Source of the DNA: Flavobacterium frigidarium DSM 17623 | Lineage (GTDB): Bacteria > Bacteroidota > Bacteroidia > Flavobacteriales > Flavobacteriaceae | Direction of reading: 5' to 3' | Length of the DNA: 64,000 bases | Assembly: GCF_000425505.1 (NCBI RefSeq) | Contig: NZ_AUDO01000001.1 | Location: 1-64,000, forward strand | Shown here: piece by piece, positions 32,665 to 43,600 of the stretch | How the letters are laid out: every line of letters starts with the position of its first letter | How positions within the stretch are numbered: the stretch's first letter is position 1 | Notes under the pieces: model-generated | The model's database searches: none | Told to the model about the DNA's origin: nothing | Seen by the model: only the letters and a program-made list of their open reading frames with translations | Position numbers and translations under genes: made by a program

Positions 32665-34107
32665 TTAAGAATTTGGTAGTCTTACAATTTTTTGATCTTG
32701 AAAATATTTTTTCAAAGCAAGTAGTGCAGCAATTTTAGCTTCTTGATTTAATTCCAACTTCATTTTTTCACCATCGTAATAGTTTTTAACAAAATGGGTA
32801 TCAAAATTTCCTGATCTAAAAGCCTCGTGTTCGCAAACAAATTTACCAAATGGTAAAGTTGTACTCACACCTACCACATTATAATCATCAATTGCTTTGA
32901 TCATTAATTGAATTGCTTCTTCTCTAGTTTGACCGTAGGTAATTAACTTAGCTAACATTGGATCATAATAAATGGGAACATCCATACCTTGCTCAAAACC
33001 ATTATCCACACGAATTCCCTCACCTACAGGTAAACTGTAAACCTCTAAATTACCTACACTAGGCAAGAAATCATTCAAAGGATCTTCAGCGTAGACTCTT
33101 AATTCGAGCGCATGACCTGTAATTTTTAAGTCCTCTTGTTTTATTTTTAAAGCTTCTCCTCGAGCAACTCTTATTTGCAACTCTACTAAATTTATTCCTG
33201 TAATCAATTCCGTTACGGGATGTTCCACTTGCAAACGAGTATTCATTTCGAGAAAATAAAAATTATTATTTTCATCTAATAAAAATTCAACAGTACCCGC
33301 TCCTAGATAATCACATGATTTAGCAACTAGCACAGCAGCCTCACCCATTTTTTTACGAAGTTCTGGAGTCAATACCGCAGAGGGAGCTTCTTCAACTACC
33401 TTTTGATGGCGACGCTGTATACTACACTCCCTTTCAAAGAGGTATAAAATCGTACCATGACTGTCAGCCATGATTTGAATTTCAATATGCCTTGGTGACG
33501 CTACGTACTTTTCGATAAAAACAGAGCCATCTCCAAAAGCGTTAGTCGCCTCACTAATTGCTCTATTCATTTGCGATTCAAATTCTTCTTCGTTTTCTAC
33601 AACGCGCATTCCCTTACCTCCACCACCTGCAGATGCCTTAATTAAAATAGGAAAACCAACTTGAGTCGCTACTTTTTTAGCTTCCTTTATATCTGTAATT
33701 GCTTCGTCTAAACCAGGAACCATTGGGATATCGTATTTTTTCACAGCCTCTTTTGCCGCAAGTTTACTACCCATAATATGAATCGCCTTCGATTTTGGAC
33801 CAATGAATGTGATACCATTTGCGGTAACATCCTCAGCAAATTGAGCATTTTCACTTAAAAATCCATAACCCGGATGAATTGCATCAACATTTAATGATTT
33901 TGCCACTTCAATAATCTTACTACCTAGTAAATACGATTGATTTGAGGGAGCTTCACCAATCCAGACTGCTTCATCAGCAAATTTGACATGGGGAGCATTT
34001 CTATCAACAGTAGAATAAACGGCTACTGTTTTTATTCCCATTTTCTGGGCAGTTCTCATAACTCTAATGGCTATTTCTCCACGATTTGCAACTAAAATTT
34101 TTTTCAT
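32665..34107 (-). CDS. Biotin carboxylase subunit of acyl-CoA carboxylase
   Basis: ATP-dependent carboxylation of the biotin on the carrier protein. The 480-residue protein has the N-terminal fold (KKILVANRGEIAIRVMRTAQKMG), an ATP-grasp domain with the glycine-rich loop ASAGGGGKGMRVV, and the active-site stretch FLEMNTRLQVEHPVTE. The C-terminal domain follows with RVYAEDP. It is AccC/PccA-like but without the biotin domain, which is encoded separately upstream. It is the middle gene of the leftward carboxylase operon. Confidence 0.93.
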   Translation of the reverse strand: MKKILVANRGEIAIRVMRTAQKMGIKTVAVYSTVDRNAPHVKFADEAVWIGEAPSNQSYLLGSKIIEVAKSLNVDAIHPGYGFLSENAQFAEDVTANGITFIGPKSKAIHIMGSKLAAKEAVKKYDIPMVPGLDEAITDIKEAKKVATQVGFPILIKASAGGGGKGMRVVENEEEFESQMNRAISEATNAFGDGSVFIEKYVASPRHIEIQIMADSHGTILYLFERECSIQRRHQKVVEEAPSAVLTPELRKKMGEAAVLVAKSCDYLGAGTVEFLLDENNNFYFLEMNTRLQVEHPVTELITGINLVELQIRVARGEALKIKQEDLKITGHALELRVYAEDPLNDFLPSVGNLEVYSLPVGEGIRVDNGFEQGMDVPIYYDPMLAKLITYGQTREEAIQLMIKAIDDYNVVGVSTTLPFGKFVCEHEAFRSGNFDTHFVKNYYDGEKMKLELNQEAKIAALLALKKYFQDQKIVRLPNS

Positions 34108-34206
34108 ATTTTAATAGATAAAAGAAATACCATCGCTTTTATTACACCACTGTAAGTAGTACAGCTTTAGCAACAAATTTCTTGTTTCTTACTTGTACTT
34201 TATAGT

Positions 34207-34692
34207 TTACTCAAATTCGATTAAAAGTTGTCCTTTATCGACAGCATCTCCTTTACTTACAGCAATAGATTTTATAACTCCGTCGCGAGGAGACTGGAAA
34301 CTATTTTCCATTTTCATAGCTTCAAGAATTAGCAAGGGATCTTTTTCTTTGACAGTTTGTCCTACTTCAACACTTATTTCTAGTATTAAACCTGGCATTG
34401 GAGCTTTTATAGCATTGATTTGTTTAGATAGGCCTACTTCAAATCCTAGTTCTTTAATTAATAAATCGAGATCATCTGCTATTGAAACAGTATATAAGTT
34501 ACCATTTACTTTTACAGTATAGTCCTTTTGATAAAAATTAGAAGATACAATTGTTGCCTTATAAGGAGCATTATTATGAAGAGCATGGTAATCGTCGCCT
34601 CCAGTATTTACTGCGTCAAATTTAGAAACTTCTTCTTTATTAATATCGAATAAGAAGGAGTCATTGACGCTAATTTTATAATTATCGCGCAT
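34207..34692 (-). CDS. Biotin carboxyl carrier subunit
   Basis: A 161-residue biotinyl domain protein. The C-terminal half (about 92-161) is the lipoyl/biotinyl fold with the biotinylation motif EAMKMEN (K127) and the usual IKAPMPGLI and GDAVDKGQLLIEFE turns. It is the first gene of the three-gene leftward operon and supplies the mobile biotin for the two subunits downstream. The 99-base gap to the biotin carboxylase gene is longer than the 3-base gap that follows. Confidence 0.92.
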   Translation of the reverse strand: MRDNYKISVNDSFLFDINKEEVSKFDAVNTGGDDYHALHNNAPYKATIVSSNFYQKDYTVKVNGNLYTVSIADDLDLLIKELGFEVGLSKQINAIKAPMPGLILEISVEVGQTVKEKDPLLILEAMKMENSFQSPRDGVIKSIAVSKGDAVDKGQLLIEFE

Positions 34693-34779
34693 TTTACAAG
34701 TTTTTTACTCGTAAAAATAAGTAAAAGAAAACGTTTTCGTTGTTATAAAATTATTTTTTTTGCTGCTAGTATTTAGTTA

Positions 34780-36984
34780 TTATAATACTAGTAATCCATA
34801 TTCCCTCAAAGTATTCACGGGTTTAGAATACCAAAAGAGTTCAAAATTTTCTAACGTAGTTTCAAAACTTGCTTTGAGTTCTTGGAAGGCAAAAGTTTTA
34901 TTATTCGAAACAGAAATTAAAGGAAGTGTATTTAGTAACCATTGCCCCTCTAGATCATTCAGCACTATGTCGAAGCTTTCCTTTTTATCATGAAAGGTAA
35001 AAGCCATCATTTGCCATGATTGACCTTTTTTTGATTTAGTGAAATTACTAACGGATGGTTTACCACCCAACCATACAATTTTTGCATTTGCTTTGATATT
35101 CAAGTCAGCATCATTAGTCAAAGCATTGTAGATAAAATCATCAGGTATTTTTGATTTAGGTATTTTAAAATCAAACCACTCTTGTAATTCGTAGTCAAAG
35201 CAAATGCCGTGCATGAAATTAAACAGTGATTTTTTTAAACCAAAACTAAATTTATCATGGTCAATTCCAGTGCTATCGATGTAATTTATATCGTTATTTG
35301 CAAATGAACCTATTGCTTCGGTTTCTTTTTTCACACCAAATTTCTCTGGATATAAACCCACCGGACTATGTGCTGTCATCGCGAACTGATGCCAAAATCC
35401 TGATTGCAATACTCCTGCTTCAAAAAGTTGACGCACCATTTCTAAACTGTCCACCGTTTCCTGAACAGTTTGAGTAGGATAACCATACATTAAATACGCG
35501 TGCACCATAACTCCAGCTTCAGTGAAATTACGAGTTACCTTAGCTACTTGTTCTACAGTAACGCCCTTATCGATTAATTTTAATAACCGATCAGATGCTA
35601 CTTCGAGACCTCCAGATACAGCAATGCAGCCAGAAGCTTTTAACAGCAAACACAAATCTTTACTAAAACTTTTTTCGAATCGAATATTTGTCCACCAAGT
35701 AACTGATAATTTACGGCGCAAAATTTCTAGCGCTAGTGCTCGCATTAAAGCAGGCGGAGCAGCTTCATCTACAAAATGAAAGCCATTCTCGCCCGTTTGT
35801 AGCACCATTTCTTCCATACGATCGCACAATAAATTTGCAGCTACTGGCTCGTATATCTTTATATAATCAAGTGATATATCACAAAAAGTACATTTTCCCC
35901 AGTAACACCCATGTGCCATTGTTAATTTATTCCATCGTCCATCTGACCACATACGGTGCATTGGATTGACAATTTCGATAACAGAAATATATTTATCTAA
36001 AAGCAAATCTGAATAATCGGGTGTGCCAACTTGAGATTGTTTGTAGTCAGATTTTGCAGAATTATTTTTATAAATGACTGCTCCGTTTTCTAATAAAAAC
36101 GTTCTTTTAAAAGCACCATAATTAGAATCTTCGATGTTTAAAATCAATTCTTCAATAGGTACTTCTCCGTCATCTAGCGTGATGTAATCAAAAAATTCAA
36201 AAACACGACTATCAGAAATGGATCGCAATTCAGTATTAGGGAAACCACCTCCCATCGAGATTTTGATATTAGGATAATTTGCTTTCACCCATTGCGCTGA
36301 CCTGAAAGCACTATATAAATTCCCAGGAAAAGGAACCGAGATTAAAAACAATGTTGGTTGGACTGATTCTATCTTTTCTTTTAAGGTCGAAAGCAAAACG
36401 GCATCAATATATGTAGGAGCTTCTTGCAATGCTTTATAAAGTTCATCAAACGAATTTGCTGATCTCCCTAAGCGTTCTGCATAACGACTGAAACCAAAAT
36501 TAGCATCTACACATTCTACAATAAAATCAGAGATATCCTCAAGATATAAAGTCGCTAAATGTTTCCCACGATCTTGAGTTCCCATCGTCCCAAAAGCCCA
36601 GTCAAGTTCTTCTAATTGCACAAATCGAGAAGCCTCAGGCAAATAATCTTCTTGGCAAATTTGTAATGCTAGAGTGGGATTTTTTCCTTGTAGAAACGCG
36701 ATTACCGCATCTATGGTTTTTATATATTCTTCTTGAAGCGCAAAGATACGCTTTGAGTTATCTGAAATACTATTGTTTAAAGCTTCAAATTGTGGAGCTG
36801 CTACAGCAAACAAATCTGAAATTCCCCCTTTAGAAAATAATTTTAAAATCACCTCTATACCTAAATCTGCTTGTACAGCTTCAATAGCTTTTGTATTTAA
36901 AAACCCTTTTATGTATGCCGTAGCAGGATAAGGCGTGTTTAATTGTGTGAACGGAGGTGTAACTAAAAATAATTTGGTTTTCAA
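34780..36984 (-). CDS. B12-binding-domain radical SAM protein
   Basis: A 734-residue protein with an N-terminal cobalamin-binding-like Rossmann region. Its FLISVPFPGNLYSAFRSAQWVKANYPNIKISMGGGFPNTEL pattern is typical of this superfamily. A radical SAM core follows with the cluster motif CYWGKCTFC (about residues 355-363), then GGLEVASDRLLKLIDKG and LMYGYPTQTVQETVDSL. The C-terminal 200 residues are not recognisable. Substrate unknown; related enzymes methylate or rearrange unactivated carbons. It has its own promoter-like box (TATTTTTG on the minus strand, 37002-37009). Confidence 0.88.
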   Translation of the reverse strand: MKTKLFLVTPPFTQLNTPYPATAYIKGFLNTKAIEAVQADLGIEVILKLFSKGGISDLFAVAAPQFEALNNSISDNSKRIFALQEEYIKTIDAVIAFLQGKNPTLALQICQEDYLPEASRFVQLEELDWAFGTMGTQDRGKHLATLYLEDISDFIVECVDANFGFSRYAERLGRSANSFDELYKALQEAPTYIDAVLLSTLKEKIESVQPTLFLISVPFPGNLYSAFRSAQWVKANYPNIKISMGGGFPNTELRSISDSRVFEFFDYITLDDGEVPIEELILNIEDSNYGAFKRTFLLENGAVIYKNNSAKSDYKQSQVGTPDYSDLLLDKYISVIEIVNPMHRMWSDGRWNKLTMAHGCYWGKCTFCDISLDYIKIYEPVAANLLCDRMEEMVLQTGENGFHFVDEAAPPALMRALALEILRRKLSVTWWTNIRFEKSFSKDLCLLLKASGCIAVSGGLEVASDRLLKLIDKGVTVEQVAKVTRNFTEAGVMVHAYLMYGYPTQTVQETVDSLEMVRQLFEAGVLQSGFWHQFAMTAHSPVGLYPEKFGVKKETEAIGSFANNDINYIDSTGIDHDKFSFGLKKSLFNFMHGICFDYELQEWFDFKIPKSKIPDDFIYNALTNDADLNIKANAKIVWLGGKPSVSNFTKSKKGQSWQMMAFTFHDKKESFDIVLNDLEGQWLLNTLPLISVSNNKTFAFQELKASFETTLENFELFWYSKPVNTLREYGLLVL

Positions 36985-37090
36985 AAGAAGTAATTTTTCT
37001 GCAAAAATAAGGGATATTACTCCTAATTCATACTAAAGGGCAATCTTTAAAAAAAATTGGTGTTAGAAAATTTATTTTCGAATAGAACCC

Positions 37091-38374
37091 TTAAAATTTA
37101 TGTTCTTTTTTACTAATCACTAATAAAGCTATTACAGAAGCAAGCGATGCTGCTGAAAGGTAAAAACCAACATAGGTAAGACTATAGTTTGTAGCTAACC
37201 ATATCGCTGCCATTGGAGCAAATGCCGCACCAATAATTCCTGACATGTTAAAAGCCAGTGACGTTCCCGAATAGCGCACATTTGTAGGGAATAATTCAGA
37301 TAAAAAGGTGCCCAATGGACCATAAGTACACCCCATCAAACTCATTCCTACGCACAAAAATAATGTTACAACTACAGTATTCCCACTATTCATTGCCATC
37401 GAAAACAGAAAACCAAATAAAGCAATTGCGACAGTAACATATATTAAAGTTTTTCTACGTCCGATTTTATCAGCAATTAAAGCAGATATTGGTATAAACA
37501 TGGCAAAAAACAAAACGGAGAATAATTGCATTAATAAAAAGTCTCTTTTACTATAATCTAAATCAGATGTCGCCCAGCTCAAAGTAAAAACCGTCATTAA
37601 ATAAAATAATAAAAAAGTGGTCATTGCAGCAAGAGTTCCAAAAATTAATTGGTTTTTATAAAATTTAATTAAAGTAAGGAAAGGAATTTTGATTTCGCTT
37701 TTTTCCTCTTTTGCATTTTCAAAAGCTGGCGTTTCTGTAATATTCAATCGAATGTAAAACCCTACAAGAACCAGTAGCGAACTAGCAATAAACGGTATTC
37801 TCCATCCATAATCAATAAATGCCTCGGCTGTCATTGTATCTGTTAGTAATAAGAATACTCCACCAGACAATAACAAACCTATAGGAGCCCCAAGTTGAGG
37901 AAACATTCCGTACCAAGCTCTCTTGTTTGGCGGGGCATTTTCTATGGCAAGTAAAACAGCTCCTCCCCACTCTCCTCCTAGTCCAACGCCCTGCCCAAAG
38001 CGACATAGCATTAGTAATAAAGGAGCTGCAATACCAATGCTCGCATAACTTGGCAAAAACCCAATGCAAACCGTAGAAATTCCCATAGTAAGCAATGCTA
38101 TTACCAAGGTAGTTTTACGTCCTATTTTATCACCATAGTGCCCAAAGACTGCTGAACCTATTGGTCTAGAGAGAAAAGCTATAGAAAAAGTAGCAAGAGA
38201 TAGTAAAACAGAATTTGTAGTATCTGCTGAAGGAAAAAATAGTTGAGGAAACACTAACACTGCAGCATTAGCATAGATGTAAAAATCAAAAAACTCTATT
38301 GTAGTTCCTATGAGGCTTCCAAAAAGGACATGTTTAAGAGAATTCTTTTTTATACTGTTCACATTATTATTCAT
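37091..38374 (-). CDS. MFS transporter of the metabolite:H+ symporter type
   Basis: A 427-residue integral membrane protein with 12 predicted helices. The start KHVLFGSLIGTTIEFFDFYIYANAAVLVFPQLFFP and the loops FGHYGDKIGRKTTLV (motif A) and GVGLGGEWGGAVLLAIENAP match the MHS subfamily (proline/betaine, shikimate and alpha-ketoglutarate transporters). The substrate cannot be read from sequence. It is a single gene with 254 gene-free bases upstream, facing the divergent ECF sigma gene. Confidence 0.9.
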   Translation of the reverse strand: MNNNVNSIKKNSLKHVLFGSLIGTTIEFFDFYIYANAAVLVFPQLFFPSADTTNSVLLSLATFSIAFLSRPIGSAVFGHYGDKIGRKTTLVIALLTMGISTVCIGFLPSYASIGIAAPLLLMLCRFGQGVGLGGEWGGAVLLAIENAPPNKRAWYGMFPQLGAPIGLLLSGGVFLLLTDTMTAEAFIDYGWRIPFIASSLLVLVGFYIRLNITETPAFENAKEEKSEIKIPFLTLIKFYKNQLIFGTLAAMTTFLLFYLMTVFTLSWATSDLDYSKRDFLLMQLFSVLFFAMFIPISALIADKIGRRKTLIYVTVAIALFGFLFSMAMNSGNTVVVTLFLCVGMSLMGCTYGPLGTFLSELFPTNVRYSGTSLAFNMSGIIGAAFAPMAAIWLATNYSLTYVGFYLSAASLASVIALLVISKKEHKF

Positions 38375-38628
38375 TCTGAGGCTATTTAATTTTCAATAAA
38401 ATTCAGCTATTTAATTTGAATCTCGAAATATTTGAAGACTAAAAAAAGCCCGAAGAAGGAGAAATAAATTAAAAACAATTTAATGATGATTTATTTCTGA
38501 ATATAATAAAACAAAGGAATATACGGTCAAAGTATGTAAGAAAATATCTATTGCGAATTATACAATTCTTGTACAGTTTTACAACTCTATATTAAAGAAT
38601 TTAAACCAAAATTCATAAAATCATTAAT

Positions 38629-39336
38629 ATGCCACACAACTATAACAATTATTTGTGTATCTATATTATTATACGTACAATTACAAATCTTAACAAAACC
38701 TTAATATACAAAACCACCACCATTTTGCATACTAATCAAAAAATAACCAAGCCCATAGTTGAGGACACTCAATTGTGGACTGATTTAAAGGCAGGAGACG
38801 AAAAAGCTTTTTCGATGCTGTTTGAAAGACATTATGAACAATTGGTTCGCTATGGTAATTCCTTTTCTAATGACAGTGATAAGATACAAGACTGTGTTCA
38901 GGATGTATTTGCAGATATTTGGCTTTACAAAAATAACTTGGGAGAAACTACAAATGTAAAAGCCTATTTATTGTCTAGTGTTCGAAAAAGAATTTCGCGA
39001 TTACAAGAAAGAGACCGCATTTTTAACAAAATCACTTCTACGGATGTCGTCAACTTTTTATTTTACTTTTCGATCGAGCATCAATTAATAAATGATGAAA
39101 TAACCGCTGATAAAGTATACCAATTAAATAAGCTTATCAACTTGCTTCCTTCAAGACAAAAAGAAGCGCTATATCTAAGATACAATCAAGGATTAAGTGT
39201 AGAGCAAATTGCGGAACTAATGGATGTGAATTATCAATCTGCAAACAACCTGCTTCACCGTGCAGTGCTTAATTTAAGAAAAGATTGGAATGTGAGCCTA
39301 TCCTTACTGCTAGTGCTCTCACCGGCTATATTATAA
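38629..39336 (+). CDS. ECF-type RNA polymerase sigma factor
   Basis: A sigma-70 family factor controlling the uptake locus downstream. Region 2 begins at TQLWTDLKAGDEKAFSMLFERHYEQLVRYGNSF, with DKIQDCVQDVFADIWLYK. Region 4 is LPSRQKEALYLRYNQGLSVEQIAELMDVNYQSANNLLHRAVLNLRK. The first 45 residues from the ATG at 38629 look like untranslated sequence (Asn/Ile/Thr-rich, unlike any sigma). An ATTTTGCA box lies inside that stretch, so the true start may be a non-ATG codon nearer 38760. It is followed by the FecR-type anti-sigma gene, forming the classical FecI/FecR pair. Confidence 0.88.
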   Translation: MPHNYNNYLCIYIIIRTITNLNKTLIYKTTTILHTNQKITKPIVEDTQLWTDLKAGDEKAFSMLFERHYEQLVRYGNSFSNDSDKIQDCVQDVFADIWLYKNNLGETTNVKAYLLSSVRKRISRLQERDRIFNKITSTDVVNFLFYFSIEHQLINDEITADKVYQLNKLINLLPSRQKEALYLRYNQGLSVEQIAELMDVNYQSANNLLHRAVLNLRKDWNVSLSLLLVLSPAIL

Positions 39337-39426
39337 TATTTTATTAAAAAAATTAAAAAAAAATCATAATTTAGTGAGTATATAATAAAGAAAGCGTCCT
39401 TTATGTATTTGTAATCCTATATATAA

Positions 39427-40536
39427 ATGCAAATACGCGATCATTATACTGAAATTGAGGAGTTTTTATCAGATGCTTCTTTCCAAACATGGATACGTTC
39501 AAACGTAGACCAGGACAATTGGGAGGAATGGACCTTAGAAACTGCAGTTAGAGCCAAGCTTGTACAAGATGCACGCCTATGGATATTGGCTACTAAAACT
39601 CCCGAACCTAATTTTACTACAGCAAAAATTCAAACAGCTTTACTTGCTACTTGGAGTAAAATAGAAAAGCGCGAACAACCCAACAATAAAAAAGAAATTA
39701 ATTTATGGAATAGCAATTGGCTTAGGTCTATAGCGGCAGTTTTGGTTTTTGGAATACTCGCTACTTGGACCTATAGCCATTTCTTTAGTGCTTTAGATGA
39801 TCAACAAGTATATAACGAACTTTTAGATGAAAACTTTGAAGGATTAGTTGAACAAACAAACAATTCAAATAAAGCACAGACCATAACACTATCAGATGGA
39901 AGTTCTATTTTACTACAACCAAAGAGTAAATTAAGTTACCCTAAAATATTCACCGGTTCAGAACGAAGAGTGTATTTATCAGGAGAGGCTTTTTTCGAAA
40001 TTAGTAAAAATCCTAAGAAACCATTTTTAGTTTATGCTAATGAAATTGTAACTCGTGTGTTAGGAACAAGCTTTAAAATTAGTGCCTACGCTAAGAATCC
40101 CAATATTGAAGTATTAGTGCGTACTGGAAAGGTAAAAATCGAATCTAACCAGAGCATCATGCCATCTTCTAAAGACGAGGACATCACATTACTTCCTAAT
40201 GAAGCAGTACGCTTTACTCGAAAAGATTTAAAATTTCAAAAAATAACTGACATCACAAAAGATGAAGCACTTATTAGTTCTTTAAGCAATATAGAACAGT
40301 TAAGTTTTGACTTTACCGATATTCCCGTGAGCCAAATATTTAAAACATTAGAGCAAGCCTATTTAATCAATATTGCTTACCCACAAGCTAAGATGAAAGA
40401 GTGCCATTTAACTAGCTCGCTTAACGATATGCCATTACCCGAGAAACTTAAAATTATTTGTAAAGCTTTAGGAAACAATACAAACTATGAAATGAATGGC
40501 AACCAAATAATAATCACCTCTGACGGTTGTGAATAA
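39427..40536 (+). CDS. FecR-family anti-sigma factor
   Basis: A 369-residue inner-membrane regulator. A cytoplasmic part (1-95) should bind the sigma factor, one transmembrane helix follows (about 98-117, WLRSIAAVLVFGILATWTYSHF), and then the periplasmic FecR domain (ITLSDGSSILLQPKSKLSYPKIF; RRVYLSGEAFFEISKNPKKPFLVYANE; TRVLGTSFKISAY). The C-terminal DUF4974-like domain (LSFDFTDIPVSQIFKTLEQAY) is an STN-like fold. It should receive the signal from the STN domain of the adjacent SusC receptor and release the sigma factor. In this sequence that receptor is frame-shifted. Confidence 0.92.
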   Translation: MQIRDHYTEIEEFLSDASFQTWIRSNVDQDNWEEWTLETAVRAKLVQDARLWILATKTPEPNFTTAKIQTALLATWSKIEKREQPNNKKEINLWNSNWLRSIAAVLVFGILATWTYSHFFSALDDQQVYNELLDENFEGLVEQTNNSNKAQTITLSDGSSILLQPKSKLSYPKIFTGSERRVYLSGEAFFEISKNPKKPFLVYANEIVTRVLGTSFKISAYAKNPNIEVLVRTGKVKIESNQSIMPSSKDEDITLLPNEAVRFTRKDLKFQKITDITKDEALISSLSNIEQLSFDFTDIPVSQIFKTLEQAYLINIAYPQAKMKECHLTSSLNDMPLPEKLKIICKALGNNTNYEMNGNQIIITSDGCE

Positions 40537-40571
40537 TTAATAAGCCTATGTAAGAATTTATAAAAATAAAA

Positions 40572-40605
40572 AAGCGCCGATAATGCTGTAACATTAGCGA
40601 CGCTT
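40572..40605. terminator. Hairpin between fecR and the SusC gene
   Basis: AAGCG/CGCTT with an inner TAATG/CATTA pairing, A-rich on the left. It could be a weak terminator or attenuator separating the regulatory pair from the uptake operon. No long T-run follows on the plus strand. Confidence 0.4.
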
Positions 40606-40693
40606 AAATGAAATCAAATTGTTTTCTGTAAAAAACAATTTGTGATGTTTCGACAATACCCTTTAGAAGTACTAATTAAAACAAACCAAAATT

Positions 40694-43600
40694 ATGAAAA
40701 AACCTGTTGTTAAACAACGATTACTCTTTCGAATCATGAAAATAACCCTATTCCAACTCCTGCTGGCCTTTGTGTTTTCCACAGTTACAATGGCAAATAG
40801 CGTTAATGGTCAAAAGAAACTAGACACTAGAGTTACACTAGAGTTACACTAGATCTTGAAAACCTAACTTTATCTAATGCTCTAAGCAAACTAGAGAAAT
40901 CAGCAAAAGTAAAATTTTCTTACAATTCTAGAATTAGCCAGTTAGACCAGAGAGTAAGCTATAGCGCCAATGACGAGTCATTAGCGACTATTTTAGCAAA
41001 TATTTTAAAACCATTAAACATTGCGTATTCTGAAATTAGCAATCAAATAGTTTTACAAAATAAAGCACCGCAGTTAGACGACAAAATAGCTGCATTTTTA
41101 CCAAATAATGCTACTAGCGGCACTTTTATGGTTGCAACTGTTACTGGTAGAGTACTTGATGAAAATGGAAGTCCACTACCTGGAGCTACAGTAATGGCAA
41201 AAGGGACTAAAGTGGCAGTCCTTACTGACATGGACGGTAACTTTAGCATCAACATGCCTGCAAATACTACAGTCATTGTAGTTACTTATATAGGTATGAA
41301 AACAGTTGAGGCCACTGTTAAAGCTACTCCTATGACAATTACTTTAAATGAGTCAGGACAAGCATTAAACGAAGTTGTCATCACTACAGGATATGAGAAA
41401 ACATCTAAAAGAACATTTACAGGTGCTATTAGTAGAATTTCTGAAAAAGAACTTTTAGTAGAAGGTGTAGTGGATATTAGTAGAATGATCGAAGGAAAAG
41501 CTGCCGGTGTAACTGTTCAAAACGTAACAGGAACTTTTGGTACTGCACCAAAAATCACTGTGCGTGGATCGTCTTCAATCTTTGGAGATACAAAACCATT
41601 ATGGGTAATTGATGGAATCGTGCAAGAAGACATTGTGAATTTATCTTTCGCAGATTTGGCATCAGGTAACTCTGAAACACTTTTGAGTTCGTCAATTGCT
41701 GGACTAAATCCAAATGATGTATTGAGTATCGAAATTTTAAAAGATGCTTCTGCAACATCTATCTATGGATCAAGATCATTGAACGGGGTTGTGGTAGTGA
41801 CTACTAAGCAAGGTAGACGTGAGTCTCCACTATCTGTTACTTATTCACTTGAACAAACAGCACGTGTTGTACCTAGCTACAATCAATACGATATTTTAAA
41901 TTCTCAAGAAACAATGGGAATCTTAAAAGAGGTAGAAGCTAAAGGATTTTTAGGATTACCTGCAACTGCTCAAGGTCGTTACGGTGGTGTTTATAACATC
42001 CTTGCTAATGCTATTAATACTTACGACGCTACAAACGGAACATACGGCGTAAGAAATGATGAAGCTGGAAGAAACGAATTCTTAAAAAAATACGAGTTAT
42101 CTAACACTAACTGGTTCAAAACTTTGTTTAGACCATCTATTACACAAAACCACTCTTTGAGTTTTTCTGGTGGAGGTAAAAACAATGGATACTTTGCTTC
42201 ACTTGGATTTTACAGTGATCCAGGATGGACTACAGCTGATAAAGTAAACCAATTAACATCAAATATCAAGAATACCTTTTACGTTAATGATAAATTGAAC
42301 ATTACCTTGTCTACTCAAGCTTCGATAAGAGATCAACAAGCTCCTGGAAGTTATGACAGTTTAAGAGATGGTGTTAACGGTAGTACTACCAGAGATTTTG
42401 ACATCAACCCTTTCAACTATGTTTTAAATACAAACAGAGCATTACGACCATATGATGATAACGGAAACTATGAATACTATAGAAACAACTGGGCTCCTCT
42501 TAATATTGTTGAAGAGTTAAAAAATAATTACATGGATATCAAAGTAAAAGATATTCGTTTTCAAGCTGATCTATCGTATAAAATTTCACCTAAATTCACA
42601 TACAATTTTGTAGCTAATGCGAGATATGCAAATACTATTAGAGAGCACAACATACTAGAGCAATCTAATATCGTAGGAGCTTACAACGCACAAGAAACTA
42701 CAATTGTAAGGGATGCAAACATCTTTTTATATGAAAACCCAGATGACTTAACAGCTCCTAAAGTTTCTGTATTGCCAAACGGAGGTATTTTAAGAAAATT
42801 CTCTAACGACTTAACTTCATACAACATTAGAAATAGTTTTAACTATAAAAATGTTTTCAATGACAAGCATGAAGTAGATGCGTTTTTTGGACAAGAAATG
42901 CGTTCTGTAGATAGAAACAGTAGCAACTTTACTGCATACGGTTTACAGTATGACAGAGGGTTAACTGCTTTTACTGATCCTAGATTATTAGAAAAAGTAA
43001 TCAACGGAGGAGAATCGTACTACGCTTTTTCTGAAGAAAGAGAAAGAACGGTAGGTTTCTTTACTAAATTAGGATATACTTATGATCGCCGTTATACAGG
43101 ATCTATCACAGGTCGTTATGATGGATCAAATAGACAAGGAAATAGTGGTTCATCAAGATGGCTGCCTACTTACACTTTTAGTGGAAAATGGAACATTATG
43201 GAAGAAGATTTCATGAAAAATGCAGCAACTATAAGCAACTTAAGTTTAAGAGGTTCCTATGGTTTGACTGCAACTGCTGGTCCAGCTACAAACTCATTAG
43301 CGATTTATAGAAGTTTTATCACTGACCGTCTGAATCTTAACGATAGAGAAACTGGTTTGAGCATTGATGATCTTCAAAATGGTGACTTAACATGGGAAAA
43401 GCAATTTGAAACGAATATAGGATTGGATTTAGGCTTATTTAATAATAGAATCCAATTAACGACTGATATTTACAGCAGAAAAGCTTTTGATCTAGTTGAT
43501 GCTGTTACTACATCAGGAATTGGTGGACAAAAATTAAAATTAGGTAACAATGCCGACATGGAGACTAAGGGTATCGAACTATCGTTAACTACTAAAAACT

